From Paenalicyclobacillus mengziensis (GTDB lineage Bacteria; Bacillota; Bacilli; Alicyclobacillales; Alicyclobacillaceae), in contig NZ_CP071182.1 of NCBI RefSeq assembly GCF_017298635.1, positions 3,820,001-3,884,000 of the forward strand: a DNA stretch of 64,000 bases, given 5' to 3'. Of the stretch, positions 41,598-50,689 are shown piece by piece. The notes beneath the pieces were generated by a model. That model searched no databases, was not told the origin of the DNA, and was given only the letters and a program-made list of their open reading frames with translations. Each line of letters begins with the position of its first letter. The stretch's first letter is position 1. The position numbers and the translations under genes were made by a program.

Positions 41598-43073
41598 TCA
41601 AGTGCTTCCGCCGGTTCCTACCTTGGTTGTAACAGGAACCAAAACATCTGCATTCGTCCCGTAGTACACCACTTTCCATCGGCCTGTGCCTTCGAGATAT
41701 GTCACCAAAGAACTCCCACTGTTAAACAAGACTGCCTGAAAGTGATACTTCTTGAGCAAGTCCGGTGCATTCCACCACACGTTTTGCAGAGCGAGATAAT
41801 CCATGAATATCCCGTTTTTCAAGAACACGTCTGTGCGACCGTCCACGAACGTCGGAATACCGCGATAGATGAGGTATCCGCCCCAATCGTATTTATTCAG
41901 CACCCTCGTGGTCAGATGATGCGATTCCATGTAATTGACTGCTCCGACCGGATATGCCCCACTGCTCCAATGGTCTTTTACGGGTCCAGCCACATTGGGG
42001 ACGTTTGTGAGGAAATACACCACCCAAGCCAACAAAAGTATGCCATCCGTCAGACGCATCCATTTGGTCAAGCGATTCAAGCTACGGAACCAATCACTGG
42101 TGACCTGAGCCAACAATGGAACAGAAGCAATCGCAACATAAGGCAAAAAGCGTTGATAAACCAGCATCACTGCAAAGCTGCCGCCAAAGTAGAGAATGTC
42201 GCGCATCGGCAGAGTACGGGAGCGAATGAGCACAATGATGAACACCACCATGAGAAACGGCAACACGCCGTACTTGAAACTTTCCAGGTGAAAGTCGGGT
42301 GAATGCCATTCCATGATGTTATTCGTCATTTGTGAGTCGTTGGATAAAAGTGCATATGTATACGCCTTGATGCCGTTCGGGTTAATGAGCCCCACAGCCG
42401 TACCGACGACAGCCGCCAACAGGAGTCTCCACCGCGCTCCTCTTGGTAGGATGAATCGAACAAAGCGCCCTACAGTCGGAATAAAACTGACGAGAATCTC
42501 AAGGAGCAATAGCAGGATTCCAATCGTCGAGGAACCGTGCGAATTTGCCCACAGGAGCATCAGGAGAGGCACCCAATACAGGACTCGGAATCGACCTTCC
42601 CTGACATATTGCAGAATCAGGAGAAACAGGGCGAACATCATGTACGACACAATCTGTGGCCGCATGGTCCAGAAAATGATTCCGGCAAACTGCCCAGCAC
42701 AGGCAAGTATCGCTGCCATCACGCGGTTCCCCTTGGAGACCCGGACGGCTAGTTGATAGAGGATAATGACGGTTGCAGTCATAATCGCAACTTGCAACAG
42801 CCAGGTGCCTGGGAAGCCAAAGTGTTTGCCGATCCACGCAAAAACCAGTTCAAACAACCATTCCTGTGTCACCCACGGCATGCCGTAGCTGGACCAGGAA
42901 AACGGATCGGTCGTCGGCACATAGTGGTGCGCAAGAATGTAAAGTCCGGTAGCGTAATGCCACGGCGTATCGGGATCGTTATAGGCGTGCATCTGGTACA
43001 TGGCTACGCCCAAAATCCAGACGGCCATAATCAACCACTCAATACTAAGAAGACGTTTCCAGTTCCACCTCAT
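41598..43073 (-). CDS. Polytopic membrane protein, GT-C glycosyltransferase-like
   Basis: 491 residues with about eleven hydrophobic segments and an extracytoplasmic C-terminal domain of about 130 residues. The acidic loop after helix 1 (YNDPDTPWHYATGLYILAHHYVPTTDPFSW) resembles the Asp-containing first loop of GT-C lipid-linked sugar transferases. The end region has WGGYLIYRGIPTFVDGRTDVF, a motif I know from uncharacterised membrane proteins. ATG 43073 directly precedes the RDD gene stop at 43070 (4-nt overlap). Sugar transfer is a guess from topology. Confidence 0.6.
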   Translation of the reverse strand: MRWNWKRLLSIEWLIMAVWILGVAMYQMHAYNDPDTPWHYATGLYILAHHYVPTTDPFSWSSYGMPWVTQEWLFELVFAWIGKHFGFPGTWLLQVAIMTATVIILYQLAVRVSKGNRVMAAILACAGQFAGIIFWTMRPQIVSYMMFALFLLILQYVREGRFRVLYWVPLLMLLWANSHGSSTIGILLLLLEILVSFIPTVGRFVRFILPRGARWRLLLAAVVGTAVGLINPNGIKAYTYALLSNDSQMTNNIMEWHSPDFHLESFKYGVLPFLMVVFIIVLIRSRTLPMRDILYFGGSFAVMLVYQRFLPYVAIASVPLLAQVTSDWFRSLNRLTKWMRLTDGILLLAWVVYFLTNVPNVAGPVKDHWSSGAYPVGAVNYMESHHLTTRVLNKYDWGGYLIYRGIPTFVDGRTDVFLKNGIFMDYLALQNVWWNAPDLLKKYHFQAVLFNSGSSLVTYLEGTGRWKVVYYGTNADVLVPVTTKVGTGGST

Positions 43074-44038
43074 CGTAACTTCCTTCCTCTCCGCCTGCCA
43101 CGGAGCTGTCTGCTAACGGCCGCCAAGAACCGTTCTATGTCGGGTATGGTTACGTCCGTGACGAAAACAGGTGTCTCGCGTGGTTCCTGTTCATTCGGGA
43201 CTACGGAGGTGCGTCCTTTCTCATCACGACTCGTTCCCTTGTTGGCAGTTGCAGGGTGCAGTGACACCTCGGCAAGAGCAGTAAAATTGTGCCAGACCTG
43301 CGGCAACAATTCCTCACGGCGCCGCTTTGACAACCCGCGGAGTCGCGGGCCGAGGTCCTTCAGAAACTGTGTCCATTCCCCAGGCAATGGCATGTCCATC
43401 TCAATTTGAAGAGGTGACTTTGGCACGCTCACAATGACGCGTTCACTCCCTCCGTCTGCCATACGCGCTGTCCCTCCGTCTGCCACAACACCAGGTTCAT
43501 TGCGAGGCGCACCCGAGTCTTGTACACCTAAGGAGCTCGAGTACTGCCAAAAACTCTCCATCCGGTCCTGTACGACAACGGAACCTGCGGCGAGATCGCC
43601 GAGTCTTCGTTCCTGACCATCAATCACAGTGACTATCATCCCAACGAGGTAGCCAATGGGCAGAAAATCTACAAGGCGAAGTAAGTTACGAATTGCGGCG
43701 GCATAAAAGGAGAGAGGGCGTCCGTCGCGTCCCACGGCCCGAATCTTCATCACGCGCTTTCCGAGGGTTTGACCGGACAAAGCGGTCTCAAGTGCGATAA
43801 AATAGCCCCAAAAGATGAGAAACGAGATGACAACAGCTGCACCGACAAGATACGAAGTTGCGCGGCCAAAGACGTTCAGCCACTGCCACATGACTTCACT
43901 CACTGTAAACAGCGCATAAACGACAGCTAGAATCAACAAGTCAATGACTTGTGCGACAGCGCGTGATCCGATACCAGCAAGTCGCAACTTCAGCCGGACC
44001 TGTTCTGGAGTATGCACATTTAGGTTGTTGTCCAGCAT
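43070..44038 (-). CDS. RDD-family membrane protein
   Basis: 322 residues from ATG 44038 after GGTGGTG. The RDD domain has Arg-Ala-VAQVIDLLILAVVYALF, then WGYFIALETALSGQTLGKRVMKIRAVGRDGRPLSFYAAAIRNLLRLVDFLP and the conserved DGQERRLGDLAAGSVVV. The last 140 residues are a soluble, charged tail with RLRGLSKRRREELLPQ. RDD proteins regularly accompany SpoIIM-like, MoxR and DUF58 genes, as here. Its start is only 28 nt from the divergent SpoIIM-like start. Confidence 0.85.
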   Translation of the reverse strand: MLDNNLNVHTPEQVRLKLRLAGIGSRAVAQVIDLLILAVVYALFTVSEVMWQWLNVFGRATSYLVGAAVVISFLIFWGYFIALETALSGQTLGKRVMKIRAVGRDGRPLSFYAAAIRNLLRLVDFLPIGYLVGMIVTVIDGQERRLGDLAAGSVVVQDRMESFWQYSSSLGVQDSGAPRNEPGVVADGGTARMADGGSERVIVSVPKSPLQIEMDMPLPGEWTQFLKDLGPRLRGLSKRRREELLPQVWHNFTALAEVSLHPATANKGTSRDEKGRTSVVPNEQEPRETPVFVTDVTIPDIERFLAAVSRQLRGRRRGRKLR

Positions 44039-44066
44039 GTCATCACCACCAGGGGGAATCGACTTC

Positions 44067-45089
44067 ATGCTCGTTTCGCAGTTTCAGGCACGCCGAGTAC
44101 AGTCCTGGCGCCAACTGGAGGAGTTACTGCGGCAAAAGAGCCGGGAACAAACTGCGCAAAATTTTCTGCAGTTTGTCAGGTTATACCGTGCGGTTGCAAG
44201 TGACCTTTCCTATGCACAGACGTTTTATCCCAACGAAAACGTTACAGAGTACCTAAACGGCCTGGTCTCCCTCGCACATCATCGATTGTATCGCAGAACC
44301 AGCCGAAGCTACACCACCGTTTGGGACTTTTATCGCCGTGTCTTCCCAAGCCTGTTTCGACGTCTAGCAGGCTATATCCTTGCTGCAGGGCTGGTATCGG
44401 CTCTTGGCGGCGTTTACGGCTACTTACTTGTCCTGCTACAGCCGATTCAGGCGTATCATCTCTTGCCGCCGTCCTTCCTGCACCAGTTTCACCCAAGTCA
44501 GGCCGGACCTCACACCGTGGATGCCCCACTCATGTCGAGTGTCATTATGACACACAACATCTTCGTTGCGTTGATGGCCTTTGTAGGGGGCATGTCCATC
44601 GGCATTTACACCGGGTATGCCCTCTGGCAAAATGGCATGATACTAGGTGTCCTCGCAGCACTGTTTCAATCAAGCGGACATGCCACTGTCTTTTGGTCGC
44701 TGATTGTTCCTCATGGCGTCACTGAACTGCTCGCTATTTTTGTCGCGGGTGGCGCAGGATTTCGAATTGCACACAAAATCATTGCCCCTCGTCAGCTCAC
44801 CCGCGCAGCTGCTTTACGCCTCGGTACTGTGGATGCTGTTCAGCTGATGCTTGGAACCGTGCCGATGTTTGTCATTGCAGGTACCATTGAAGGGTTTGTG
44901 ACACCATCCCCGCTGCCTGAGTGGACAAAATTCCTCGTCGCTGTTCTCAGCGGAATGGGTTGGTTTATCTACTTTCGATTTATAGGGCGTAAGCCCTCAG
45001 GTCAAAATTTTGACTTTGGCCGTGATAGGTTGGTTAGCGGTCATAAACGTCCTCGTCAGAGCGAACCGCGGCGCTTCTTTCGCAAGTAG
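44067..45089 (+). CDS. SpoIIM-like (DUF95) membrane protein
   Basis: 340 residues from ATG 44067 after AGGGGGA. A cytoplasmic N-terminal region of about 105 residues (W.QLEELL..KSREQTAQNFLQFVRLYRAVASDL) precedes six or so membrane helices. The DUF95 motif HNIFVALMAFVGGMSIGIYTGYALWQNGMILG and PHGVTELLAIFVAGGAGF are clear. This subgroup belongs to MoxR-DUF58-RDD clusters and should not be read as the dedicated SpoIIM of engulfment. Its 3' end overlaps the convergent DUF58 gene by 34 nt. Confidence 0.87.
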   Translation: MLVSQFQARRVQSWRQLEELLRQKSREQTAQNFLQFVRLYRAVASDLSYAQTFYPNENVTEYLNGLVSLAHHRLYRRTSRSYTTVWDFYRRVFPSLFRRLAGYILAAGLVSALGGVYGYLLVLLQPIQAYHLLPPSFLHQFHPSQAGPHTVDAPLMSSVIMTHNIFVALMAFVGGMSIGIYTGYALWQNGMILGVLAALFQSSGHATVFWSLIVPHGVTELLAIFVAGGAGFRIAHKIIAPRQLTRAAALRLGTVDAVQLMLGTVPMFVIAGTIEGFVTPSPLPEWTKFLVAVLSGMGWFIYFRFIGRKPSGQNFDFGRDRLVSGHKRPRQSEPRRFFRK

Positions 45090-46540
45090 CTCGTCACGAC
45101 CTTCGTCACCAACTGGTTTGGCGGCGCTTCGATGACCTCGACGCCGCCCCGGTGCAATACGCTTTTTAACTCATCTCGCTCCTCGAGCAGCCATTCGACC
45201 GCTGCCCATTCTGCGACATCGTCTTCTGTTCGCAGCGCGCACTCTAACAGCTCATGCAGATGATTCGGCAAAATACTGACAAATATCGTAGGATGCTGTT
45301 GCTTTGCCGCCCGAATGGCTGGCAAGAATCCCGCATCTGTCGCCAACCCTTCCATCTCTGACAACACAATCAGCAGACTGCGGCGACGAAACTGACCAGC
45401 GAGGCTTGAAAACAGCGCTTGATAGCCCCCCTGGACCGCTTGCGGTTGTAGGCGGGCCAGTCCATCCACAACCAATCGCCAATGGTCCTTGCCATTGTCC
45501 GGTGCGATACGTAGGTCGACCTTATCGCTAAAGCCGATAATTCCGACACTGTCGCCCATACGCAGTGCGGTGTGGGCGAGGGCGCTGGCGCAGTCCACAG
45601 CGTGATCGAGCCGAGTCTTCCCGTCAGGCAGCTCCACTGCCATGTAACGACTCGCGTCAATCGCAATAATGATGTGTTGCCCACGTTCCGGTTCATAAAC
45701 GTTTTTCATCAGTCTTGTGCGCCGAGCTGTCGCGGCCCAGTTCACGGTGCGGAGATCGTCATCGATGCCGTACTCTGAAATGTAGGCGAAATCAGTATCA
45801 CCACTTGCTAGACGCTTGACGTGACGGCCTTCCTGGAATAGTGTCTTCATCAGGCTCTCGACCTCGTCTCGCCACGACGTTACATCAGGAAGAACCAACA
45901 ACTGCGCCTTGTTGTCGTCTCGATGCATGCAGGTCCACATCCCGACGGGACTGCTAAATCGGCAGTCGGTCGAAGCGAACTCCTGCGGGCCCCGAACGGT
46001 GGGTGACAGCTCTGCGGTAAAGGCCGATCCGATGGATGTTGAAAGTGATGGTTCCCCGAATGAAGGTTCCTGGCCTTGGCTCGAGCCGTGGCTTTGACCC
46101 GAGCCCTGGCTTTGCCCCGAGCCGTGGCTTTGCCGGTCGTGCACGCGATTCAAGGTCAAGGCCTGAATGAACCGAAAGGTCTCTGGCTCACCAATATCAA
46201 ACTGCGTCATCGGCAGCCGGGTGCTGCGCCCACTGCGTTTCGAACCGGCGAAAGAAACATGTAAGTGAACGGTCATCGGCAGCCCATTTTGCGGTGTTCC
46301 GGAGAACTCCCGATGGACCTCCGGAAAGCCTTGCTTATGCGCAAGGGAGAGGTCGATGAGGACCAGTGCAGCGAAAACCCCAAACAGCACAAAGCCAATC
46401 CAACCAAAACGGGGATTGACAGCGCCGGTTTCCAGACTGAACAGCCCGAGAAGTAGCCACACCACTATCTGCCTGTTCGACGGTATAATCCTATCAGCGC
46501 GGGACTTCCACTTGCTCCAGGATGCGCGAAATGACCGCAT
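45056..46540 (-). CDS. DUF58 (VWA-like) protein
   Basis: 494 residues: N-terminal membrane hairpin (about 26-68), a beta-rich segment, then the DUF58 block YISEYGIDDDLRTVNWAATARRTRLMKNVYEPERGQHIIIAIDASRYM, with a metal-ion-binding VWA-like core. DUF58 proteins work with MoxR ATPases, probably in envelope assembly or proteolysis. Residues about 135-155 are an unusual Ser/His/Gly/Gln insert made by an 18-bp tandem repeat. ATG 46540 overlaps the MoxR gene end by 47 nt, so they are coupled. Confidence 0.87.
   Translation of the reverse strand: MRSFRASWSKWKSRADRIIPSNRQIVVWLLLGLFSLETGAVNPRFGWIGFVLFGVFAALVLIDLSLAHKQGFPEVHREFSGTPQNGLPMTVHLHVSFAGSKRSGRSTRLPMTQFDIGEPETFRFIQALTLNRVHDRQSHGSGQSQGSGQSHGSSQGQEPSFGEPSLSTSIGSAFTAELSPTVRGPQEFASTDCRFSSPVGMWTCMHRDDNKAQLLVLPDVTSWRDEVESLMKTLFQEGRHVKRLASGDTDFAYISEYGIDDDLRTVNWAATARRTRLMKNVYEPERGQHIIIAIDASRYMAVELPDGKTRLDHAVDCASALAHTALRMGDSVGIIGFSDKVDLRIAPDNGKDHWRLVVDGLARLQPQAVQGGYQALFSSLAGQFRRRSLLIVLSEMEGLATDAGFLPAIRAAKQQHPTIFVSILPNHLHELLECALRTEDDVAEWAAVEWLLEERDELKSVLHRGGVEVIEAPPNQLVTKVVTSYLRKKRRGSL
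46083..46136. repeat. 18-bp tandem repeat inside DUF58 gene
   Basis: GAGCC(G/C)TGGCTTTG(A/C)CCC occurs three times with small changes; a degenerate copy precedes it. On the minus strand it encodes a repeating Ser-His/Gln-Gly-Ser-Gly-Gln segment, in frame. Confidence 0.9.
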
Positions 46541-47429
46541 CGGCTTCGACCCCTTCTAGTTCAGCGTTTGGCATCAGCAATAACCGATGACGCCACACCG
46601 GATGGATGACGGCATGGACGTCGTCCGGAATCACAAAGTCACGTTCCTCGATGTATGCCACTGCTTTTGCAGCATCGAGCAAAGCAGTCGCAGCTCGAGG
46701 ACTGGCCCCGAGCGAAATGCCTTCCGCGTTGCGCGAGCGTCTGGCCAATTGCACGATATACTCGTGCACAGGCAGAGACGCGGCGACATTTTGTACGTCG
46801 CGCATCATCTGGTAGAGTTCCCTCGGTGAGAGCACAGGGGCAAGACGGGGCAAATCCTCTTGGCCCATCCCTCCACGATGATGCTGCAGCATTTCTACTT
46901 CGGCCGACTCGTCCGGATAATCCACGCGAATCTGCATCAGAAATCGGTCCAACTGAGCTTCAGGCAGTGGATACGTACCTTCGTATTCAATGGGGTTCTG
47001 TGTCGCGATTACAAAAAACGGGTGTGGGAGAGGTCTCGACTCGCCATAGATAGACACTTGCCGTTCTTCCATGGCCTCAAGCAATGCGGCCTGGGTCTTT
47101 GGCGGCGTACGGTTGATTTCGTCAGCCAGAACCACATTTGCAAACACAGGGCCCTCCCGCACTTCGAAGGTTCCTCTTGCCATATCGTAGTAGGCGTTGC
47201 CGAGGATATCGCTCGGCATTAAATCGGGTGTGAACTGGATGCGTTGATAGGTACCGCCCATGAGTTGGGTTAGGGTTCGTGCTAGGCGCGTCTTTCCCGT
47301 GCCCGGCACACCTTCAATGAGAGCGTGCCCCCCGGCCAATAGCGCCGTGAGCAGCTCCATCACGACTTCCCGCTGCCCAAATACAACGGACTCCAGTTGT
47401 TCTCGTATGCCCTGTACTGCGTCGCGCAA
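46494..47429 (-). CDS. MoxR-family AAA+ ATPase
   Basis: 311-residue AAA+ chaperone. Walker A GVPGTGKTRLAR, Walker B VVLADEINRTPPKTQAALLEAMEERQVS, sensor 1 VIATQNPIEYEGTYPLPEAQLDRFLM, and the C-terminal lid SPRAATALLDAAKAVA. The TTG start at 47429 is supported by AAGGAGG 9 nt upstream. It is part of the order DUF4129-DUF4350-MoxR-DUF58, all leftward. Likely remodels or activates a VWA-containing partner encoded alongside. Confidence 0.92.
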   Translation of the reverse strand: MRDAVQGIREQLESVVFGQREVVMELLTALLAGGHALIEGVPGTGKTRLARTLTQLMGGTYQRIQFTPDLMPSDILGNAYYDMARGTFEVREGPVFANVVLADEINRTPPKTQAALLEAMEERQVSIYGESRPLPHPFFVIATQNPIEYEGTYPLPEAQLDRFLMQIRVDYPDESAEVEMLQHHRGGMGQEDLPRLAPVLSPRELYQMMRDVQNVAASLPVHEYIVQLARRSRNAEGISLGASPRAATALLDAAKAVAYIEERDFVIPDDVHAVIHPVWRHRLLLMPNAELEGVEADAVISRILEQVEVPR

Positions 47430-47450
47430 GTTTGTGAACCTCCTTGTAGG

Positions 47451-47498
47451 TCTCGTTTATTGTCTCGTTTATTGTCTCGTTTATTGTCTCGTTTATTG
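47451..47498. repeat. 12-bp tandem array, four perfect copies
   Basis: TCTCGTTTATTG repeated four times, followed by TCTCGC. It lies between the DUF4350 stop and the MoxR ribosome site and lengthens the intergenic leader. Confidence 0.95.
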
Positions 47499-47590
47499 TC
47501 TCGCAACATCGCCGGCGTCTTCAGGTTGAGTTGCCAGATACATTTGTTTCATCCGCATCGGGTACACGCGTCCCCTTGATGCGCCAGTCG

Positions 47591-48862
47591 CTATTCATCT
47601 GCCTCGGGTGACCTTGATGCGCCAGTGGCGTCTAAGTCGTTCATCAAGCTTTGCAACGCAGTGAGTCGACGTTTTCTTGCCGACCGGGACAAGGTCCGGT
47701 TATCCTGGTTATCTACAGTCCGCCACCGGGCATAGGCTTGACCTAATCGTCGGGGCAGTCCTGGCAGAACAACGGTGTCGAGGACGTCCCACGACGCTGT
47801 GCCTGGAACCCCGTACATTTTCGACAGGCGACGGCGAACAGCTGCATCCAACAACTGTTCACGAGTATCTCCCAGCGAGCGTCTCATGAAATGGCCAGCC
47901 AAGGCGTGCACGAGCTCGACATCGACACGGGGTCTTTCGTCCGGAGCCCCACGAATCACACCAAACCGAGTGTTACTCGCGAACAGATACGCAACACCAG
48001 CTGCAAGAAGCAACAAAAGTGTGCCTTCTCGTCCGTTGCCAAACAATGTCTGGAACAGCCCCTGGTCTACAACTCCATGTCCGTACTCATCCCATAAGAT
48101 GTTTTGCTTTTGAAGGAAATGCCACGGAATTTGCAGGTTGTTGGCTGTGCCAATTCCCTGGTTTTCAAACACGGTAGGGACCGTCCAGACAACAATCTTG
48201 CCTTTTCCATGAACGAAGCTCGCACCAACGGTTGTACCGCCAGTGGTAACCACTCTTTCTGCAGCTGATTTAAGCCCCGCACCCGTAAGCTCAGCACTCA
48301 GCGGAAAATTGAGACCCGTTAAGGTAGTCCGGGCGCTGACACGCGAGGTCGAGTTCGTCTCGACAAGCTCGACCTTCCGGACCGTTGTGGGCTTAGACGT
48401 TTTCGACGCCTGCGATGCGCCTACGACCGGGTTGGCTCCGTTGGCTGCGTTGGCTGAATTTGCTGGCAGGCTAATGTGGTTAGCAGGGGCAATCGTGACT
48501 TGGAGTGCTTTGGTGATGGCATCATTTTGACTCGTCACCCAAACGACTTCATGTCCTTTCGCTACAAACGACAACAAATCCCTAGCATCCCCAGCATCGT
48601 ACCGCGACGATTGTGGCTCGACACTGACATAGACAGATTTTGTGTCCAACGGTAGAAGTCCTGGAACCTGCGCGAAAGTCTGAAACGACAGGCCAAGGCG
48701 GGGCCACAAGCGGGCAAAAGCGAGATCGCCCATTGGCTCTGCGGAAACGCTCGATCCGGGCGTGACGTCGATGTTTGCCTGCGGGTTTGGGTGAACGATG
48801 TATAGCACAACAGCATATACGGCGAGAGCCAAAAAAATGAGCCACCAACTACGCGTCTTCAC
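47591..48862 (-). CDS. DUF4350-type membrane protein
   Basis: 423 residues: a helix at 6-24, an extracytoplasmic alpha/beta region (SAEPMGDLAFARLWPRLG, LLSFVAKGHEVVWVTSQ) and a second helix near 290 (REGTLLLLLAAGVAYLFA), followed by a cytoplasmic helical tail with ELVHALAGHFMRRSLGDTREQLL. This matches DUF4350 proteins of MoxR clusters. The Asn/Ala-rich stretch near residue 130 is encoded by a 9-bp repeat. GTG 48862 overlaps the previous stop by 4 nt. Confidence 0.75.
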   Translation of the reverse strand: MKTRSWWLIFLALAVYAVVLYIVHPNPQANIDVTPGSSVSAEPMGDLAFARLWPRLGLSFQTFAQVPGLLPLDTKSVYVSVEPQSSRYDAGDARDLLSFVAKGHEVVWVTSQNDAITKALQVTIAPANHISLPANSANAANGANPVVGASQASKTSKPTTVRKVELVETNSTSRVSARTTLTGLNFPLSAELTGAGLKSAAERVVTTGGTTVGASFVHGKGKIVVWTVPTVFENQGIGTANNLQIPWHFLQKQNILWDEYGHGVVDQGLFQTLFGNGREGTLLLLLAAGVAYLFASNTRFGVIRGAPDERPRVDVELVHALAGHFMRRSLGDTREQLLDAAVRRRLSKMYGVPGTASWDVLDTVVLPGLPRRLGQAYARWRTVDNQDNRTLSRSARKRRLTALQSLMNDLDATGASRSPEADE

Positions 48863-49515
48863 GAGGCTTCCATCCCCTTTTGCTCGAGGATCGCTGCCAC
48901 CGCATCGAGTACGTGTTGTGCGGCATCTCTATCAAGTGATTGTTGGCCAAACCAGACGGCTTCGGCAAGTCCCGCAGCCATATGGAATACGGACGTAGTG
49001 TCAGTGAGAGAAGCAATTGCTTTCATAGGTAAGGTTTCGGCGTTCTCTCGCAATGATGCCTGTGCGGTCAATAGCTCTCTGGCGTATGCGCGCAGCGTTT
49101 TCGATGGTTGCAAGCGAACCCACCCCTCAAAAGCGGCGTGAAGCAGCAGACCCTCAATCAAAAAATGCAGCATCTGCTGGTAATCTCCTGTAGAAAATGC
49201 TGCCTTGGCATCTTTCAACGATGTACCCCGGTCTAGATCGAGGGTGGAAATTCGCACGGCATGCCCTTGTGCGCGTTGCCGCCAGACCCTCCACAACACC
49301 AGTCCGGCCACGAGCAACAGGACAATACAGACGCCGACTAGGGCGAGGCCCACGTCACGTAGTGCGTGTGCACCGAGATGGATATGAAGATGATTCGCAA
49401 TCCATCGAATGACACGCATCCACCACGGTAACGGCTGTTCCGGAGTGTGAAAGAGCTTCTCCCGCAGAATCGTCTGAAGGGTTTGATGCGCATGTTGATA
49501 CGATGGAGTCGTCAT
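48859..49515 (-). CDS. DUF4129-containing membrane protein
   Basis: 218 residues with one membrane helix (VGLALVGVCIVLLLVAGLVLW) and a C-terminal cytoplasmic DUF4129 domain (SLKDAKAAFSTGDYQQMLHFLIEGLLLHAAFEGWVRLQPSKTLRAYARELL). ATG 49515 follows AAGGAG. Such proteins occur with MoxR/DUF58/DUF4350 genes in many Gram-positive bacteria. Role unknown; likely one subunit of an envelope complex. Confidence 0.78.
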   Translation of the reverse strand: MTTPSYQHAHQTLQTILREKLFHTPEQPLPWWMRVIRWIANHLHIHLGAHALRDVGLALVGVCIVLLLVAGLVLWRVWRQRAQGHAVRISTLDLDRGTSLKDAKAAFSTGDYQQMLHFLIEGLLLHAAFEGWVRLQPSKTLRAYARELLTAQASLRENAETLPMKAIASLTDTTSVFHMAAGLAEAVWFGQQSLDRDAAQHVLDAVAAILEQKGMEAS

Positions 49516-49529
49516 CTGTCACCGACTCC

Positions 49530-50438
49530 TTACTCGTCACGCAGCCAAGCTGCGAGATCGGGGGCTTCAGTGCGAATTCGCAGGTCCAAGTACAGATTTG
49601 CCATCGCCACAAGCGAAAACGGAGTCACGAGAACACCAACCAAATCGGTCAAGATGGATTGAAAGATAATGGCGGGAACCAGGCTGAACAAAAGGCCAAA
49701 CCCGATACTGACCACGAAGATGATGAGTTGAACGACGATGAAGTAGCCAATGATCCGCCAAAGATTTCCCTTGGTCAGTTCATATGATCGACGGATGGCC
49801 GTGAAGAATGATATCCCTTCCTCCAGGGTGACCGATGGAACAAACGCCAGTTTAACCGCAAACCAGATGAGAATGACAAGTCCCGTCAGAGACAACAGCA
49901 CAACTGCGACGCCAACAGCGGCCGGGGTCAGCTTAATGGCAGTGAACAAAGCACCAACCCCACCGACGACACCTCCGACAACCAGGCTGGCTACGATGTA
50001 GAGAATCCAGCGCACAACATTCGTTCCGAGCACAGGAAGTAGTCTACGTAAGGCGTGACGAAACGCCTGCCACTTCGCAACCGGAACTTCTTGCCCCTCA
50101 TATTGTAGGCTGACGACAATATTCAAAATCGTTCCATATAACAGTGGGATGATGACAAACGCACTGATGATGGTAAAGAGCAAAATAACAACCAGTGCCG
50201 GAATCTGCGAAATGAGTTGCTGCTGCACAAGCGCCGGGTCCTGTACGTTTTGCAGCATGCCGGACAGCAGTGTCTGCGTATGTATGTTGAAGAGCGACTC
50301 TAATATGAGATACGGAAGATAGATGCAAACCGTCAACACCATGAGTGACACAAAGTGTCGCCGATAAAGTCGAAATGTTTTATCGAGCAAGCCGCCCACA
50401 GTCTGCGGTCGCAAGTTGTTCTTTACGTTCGTTGCCAC
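49530..50438 (-). CDS. Polytopic membrane protein (glycerophosphodiesterase-type membrane domain)
   Basis: 302 residues, six hydrophobic segments. N-terminal TVGGLLDKTFRLYRRHFVSLMVLTVCIYLPYLILE and the late RRSYELTKGNLWRIIGYFIVVQLIIFVV resemble the integral-membrane domain found in glycerophosphoryl diester phosphodiesterases and in proteins beside MoxR/DUF58 clusters; no catalytic phosphodiesterase domain is present. GTG 50438 follows AGGAGG at 7 nt. First gene of the leftward cluster. Confidence 0.7.
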   Translation of the reverse strand: MATNVKNNLRPQTVGGLLDKTFRLYRRHFVSLMVLTVCIYLPYLILESLFNIHTQTLLSGMLQNVQDPALVQQQLISQIPALVVILLFTIISAFVIIPLLYGTILNIVVSLQYEGQEVPVAKWQAFRHALRRLLPVLGTNVVRWILYIVASLVVGGVVGGVGALFTAIKLTPAAVGVAVVLLSLTGLVILIWFAVKLAFVPSVTLEEGISFFTAIRRSYELTKGNLWRIIGYFIVVQLIIFVVSIGFGLLFSLVPAIIFQSILTDLVGVLVTPFSLVAMANLYLDLRIRTEAPDLAAWLRDE

Positions 50439-50558
50439 CTATCTTCCTCCTCAAAAGGCCAATCTCTGGGCCAGTGCGACACATTTGTCCTTTGCCCATG
50501 ATAGCACATCCAGTCGGAGGATTGGTGCAACGGAGTCAGCAGTCGTGCGGAGAGAACC

Positions 50559-50642
50559 GGGATTGGGATTGGGATTGGGATTGGGATTGGGATTGGGATT
50601 GGGATTGGGATTGGGATTGGGATTGGGATTGGGATTGGGATT
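50559..50642. repeat. (GGGATT)14 hexamer array
   Basis: Fourteen perfect GGGATT copies on the plus strand. Regular runs of three G separated by ATT can form stacked G-quadruplexes. It lies about 120 bp upstream of the first gene of the MoxR/DUF58 cluster, G-rich on that gene's template strand. Confidence 0.97.
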
Positions 50643-50680
50643 GGGGCTGGGGGGCTGGGGGGCTGGGGGGCTGGGGGAGG
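50643..50680. repeat. (GGGGCTGG)4 octamer array
   Basis: Four perfect GGGGCTGG copies followed by GGGGAGG, directly abutting the GGGATT array. Runs of six G make this another quadruplex candidate. Confidence 0.95.
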
Positions 50681-50689
50681 GTACCGGCC

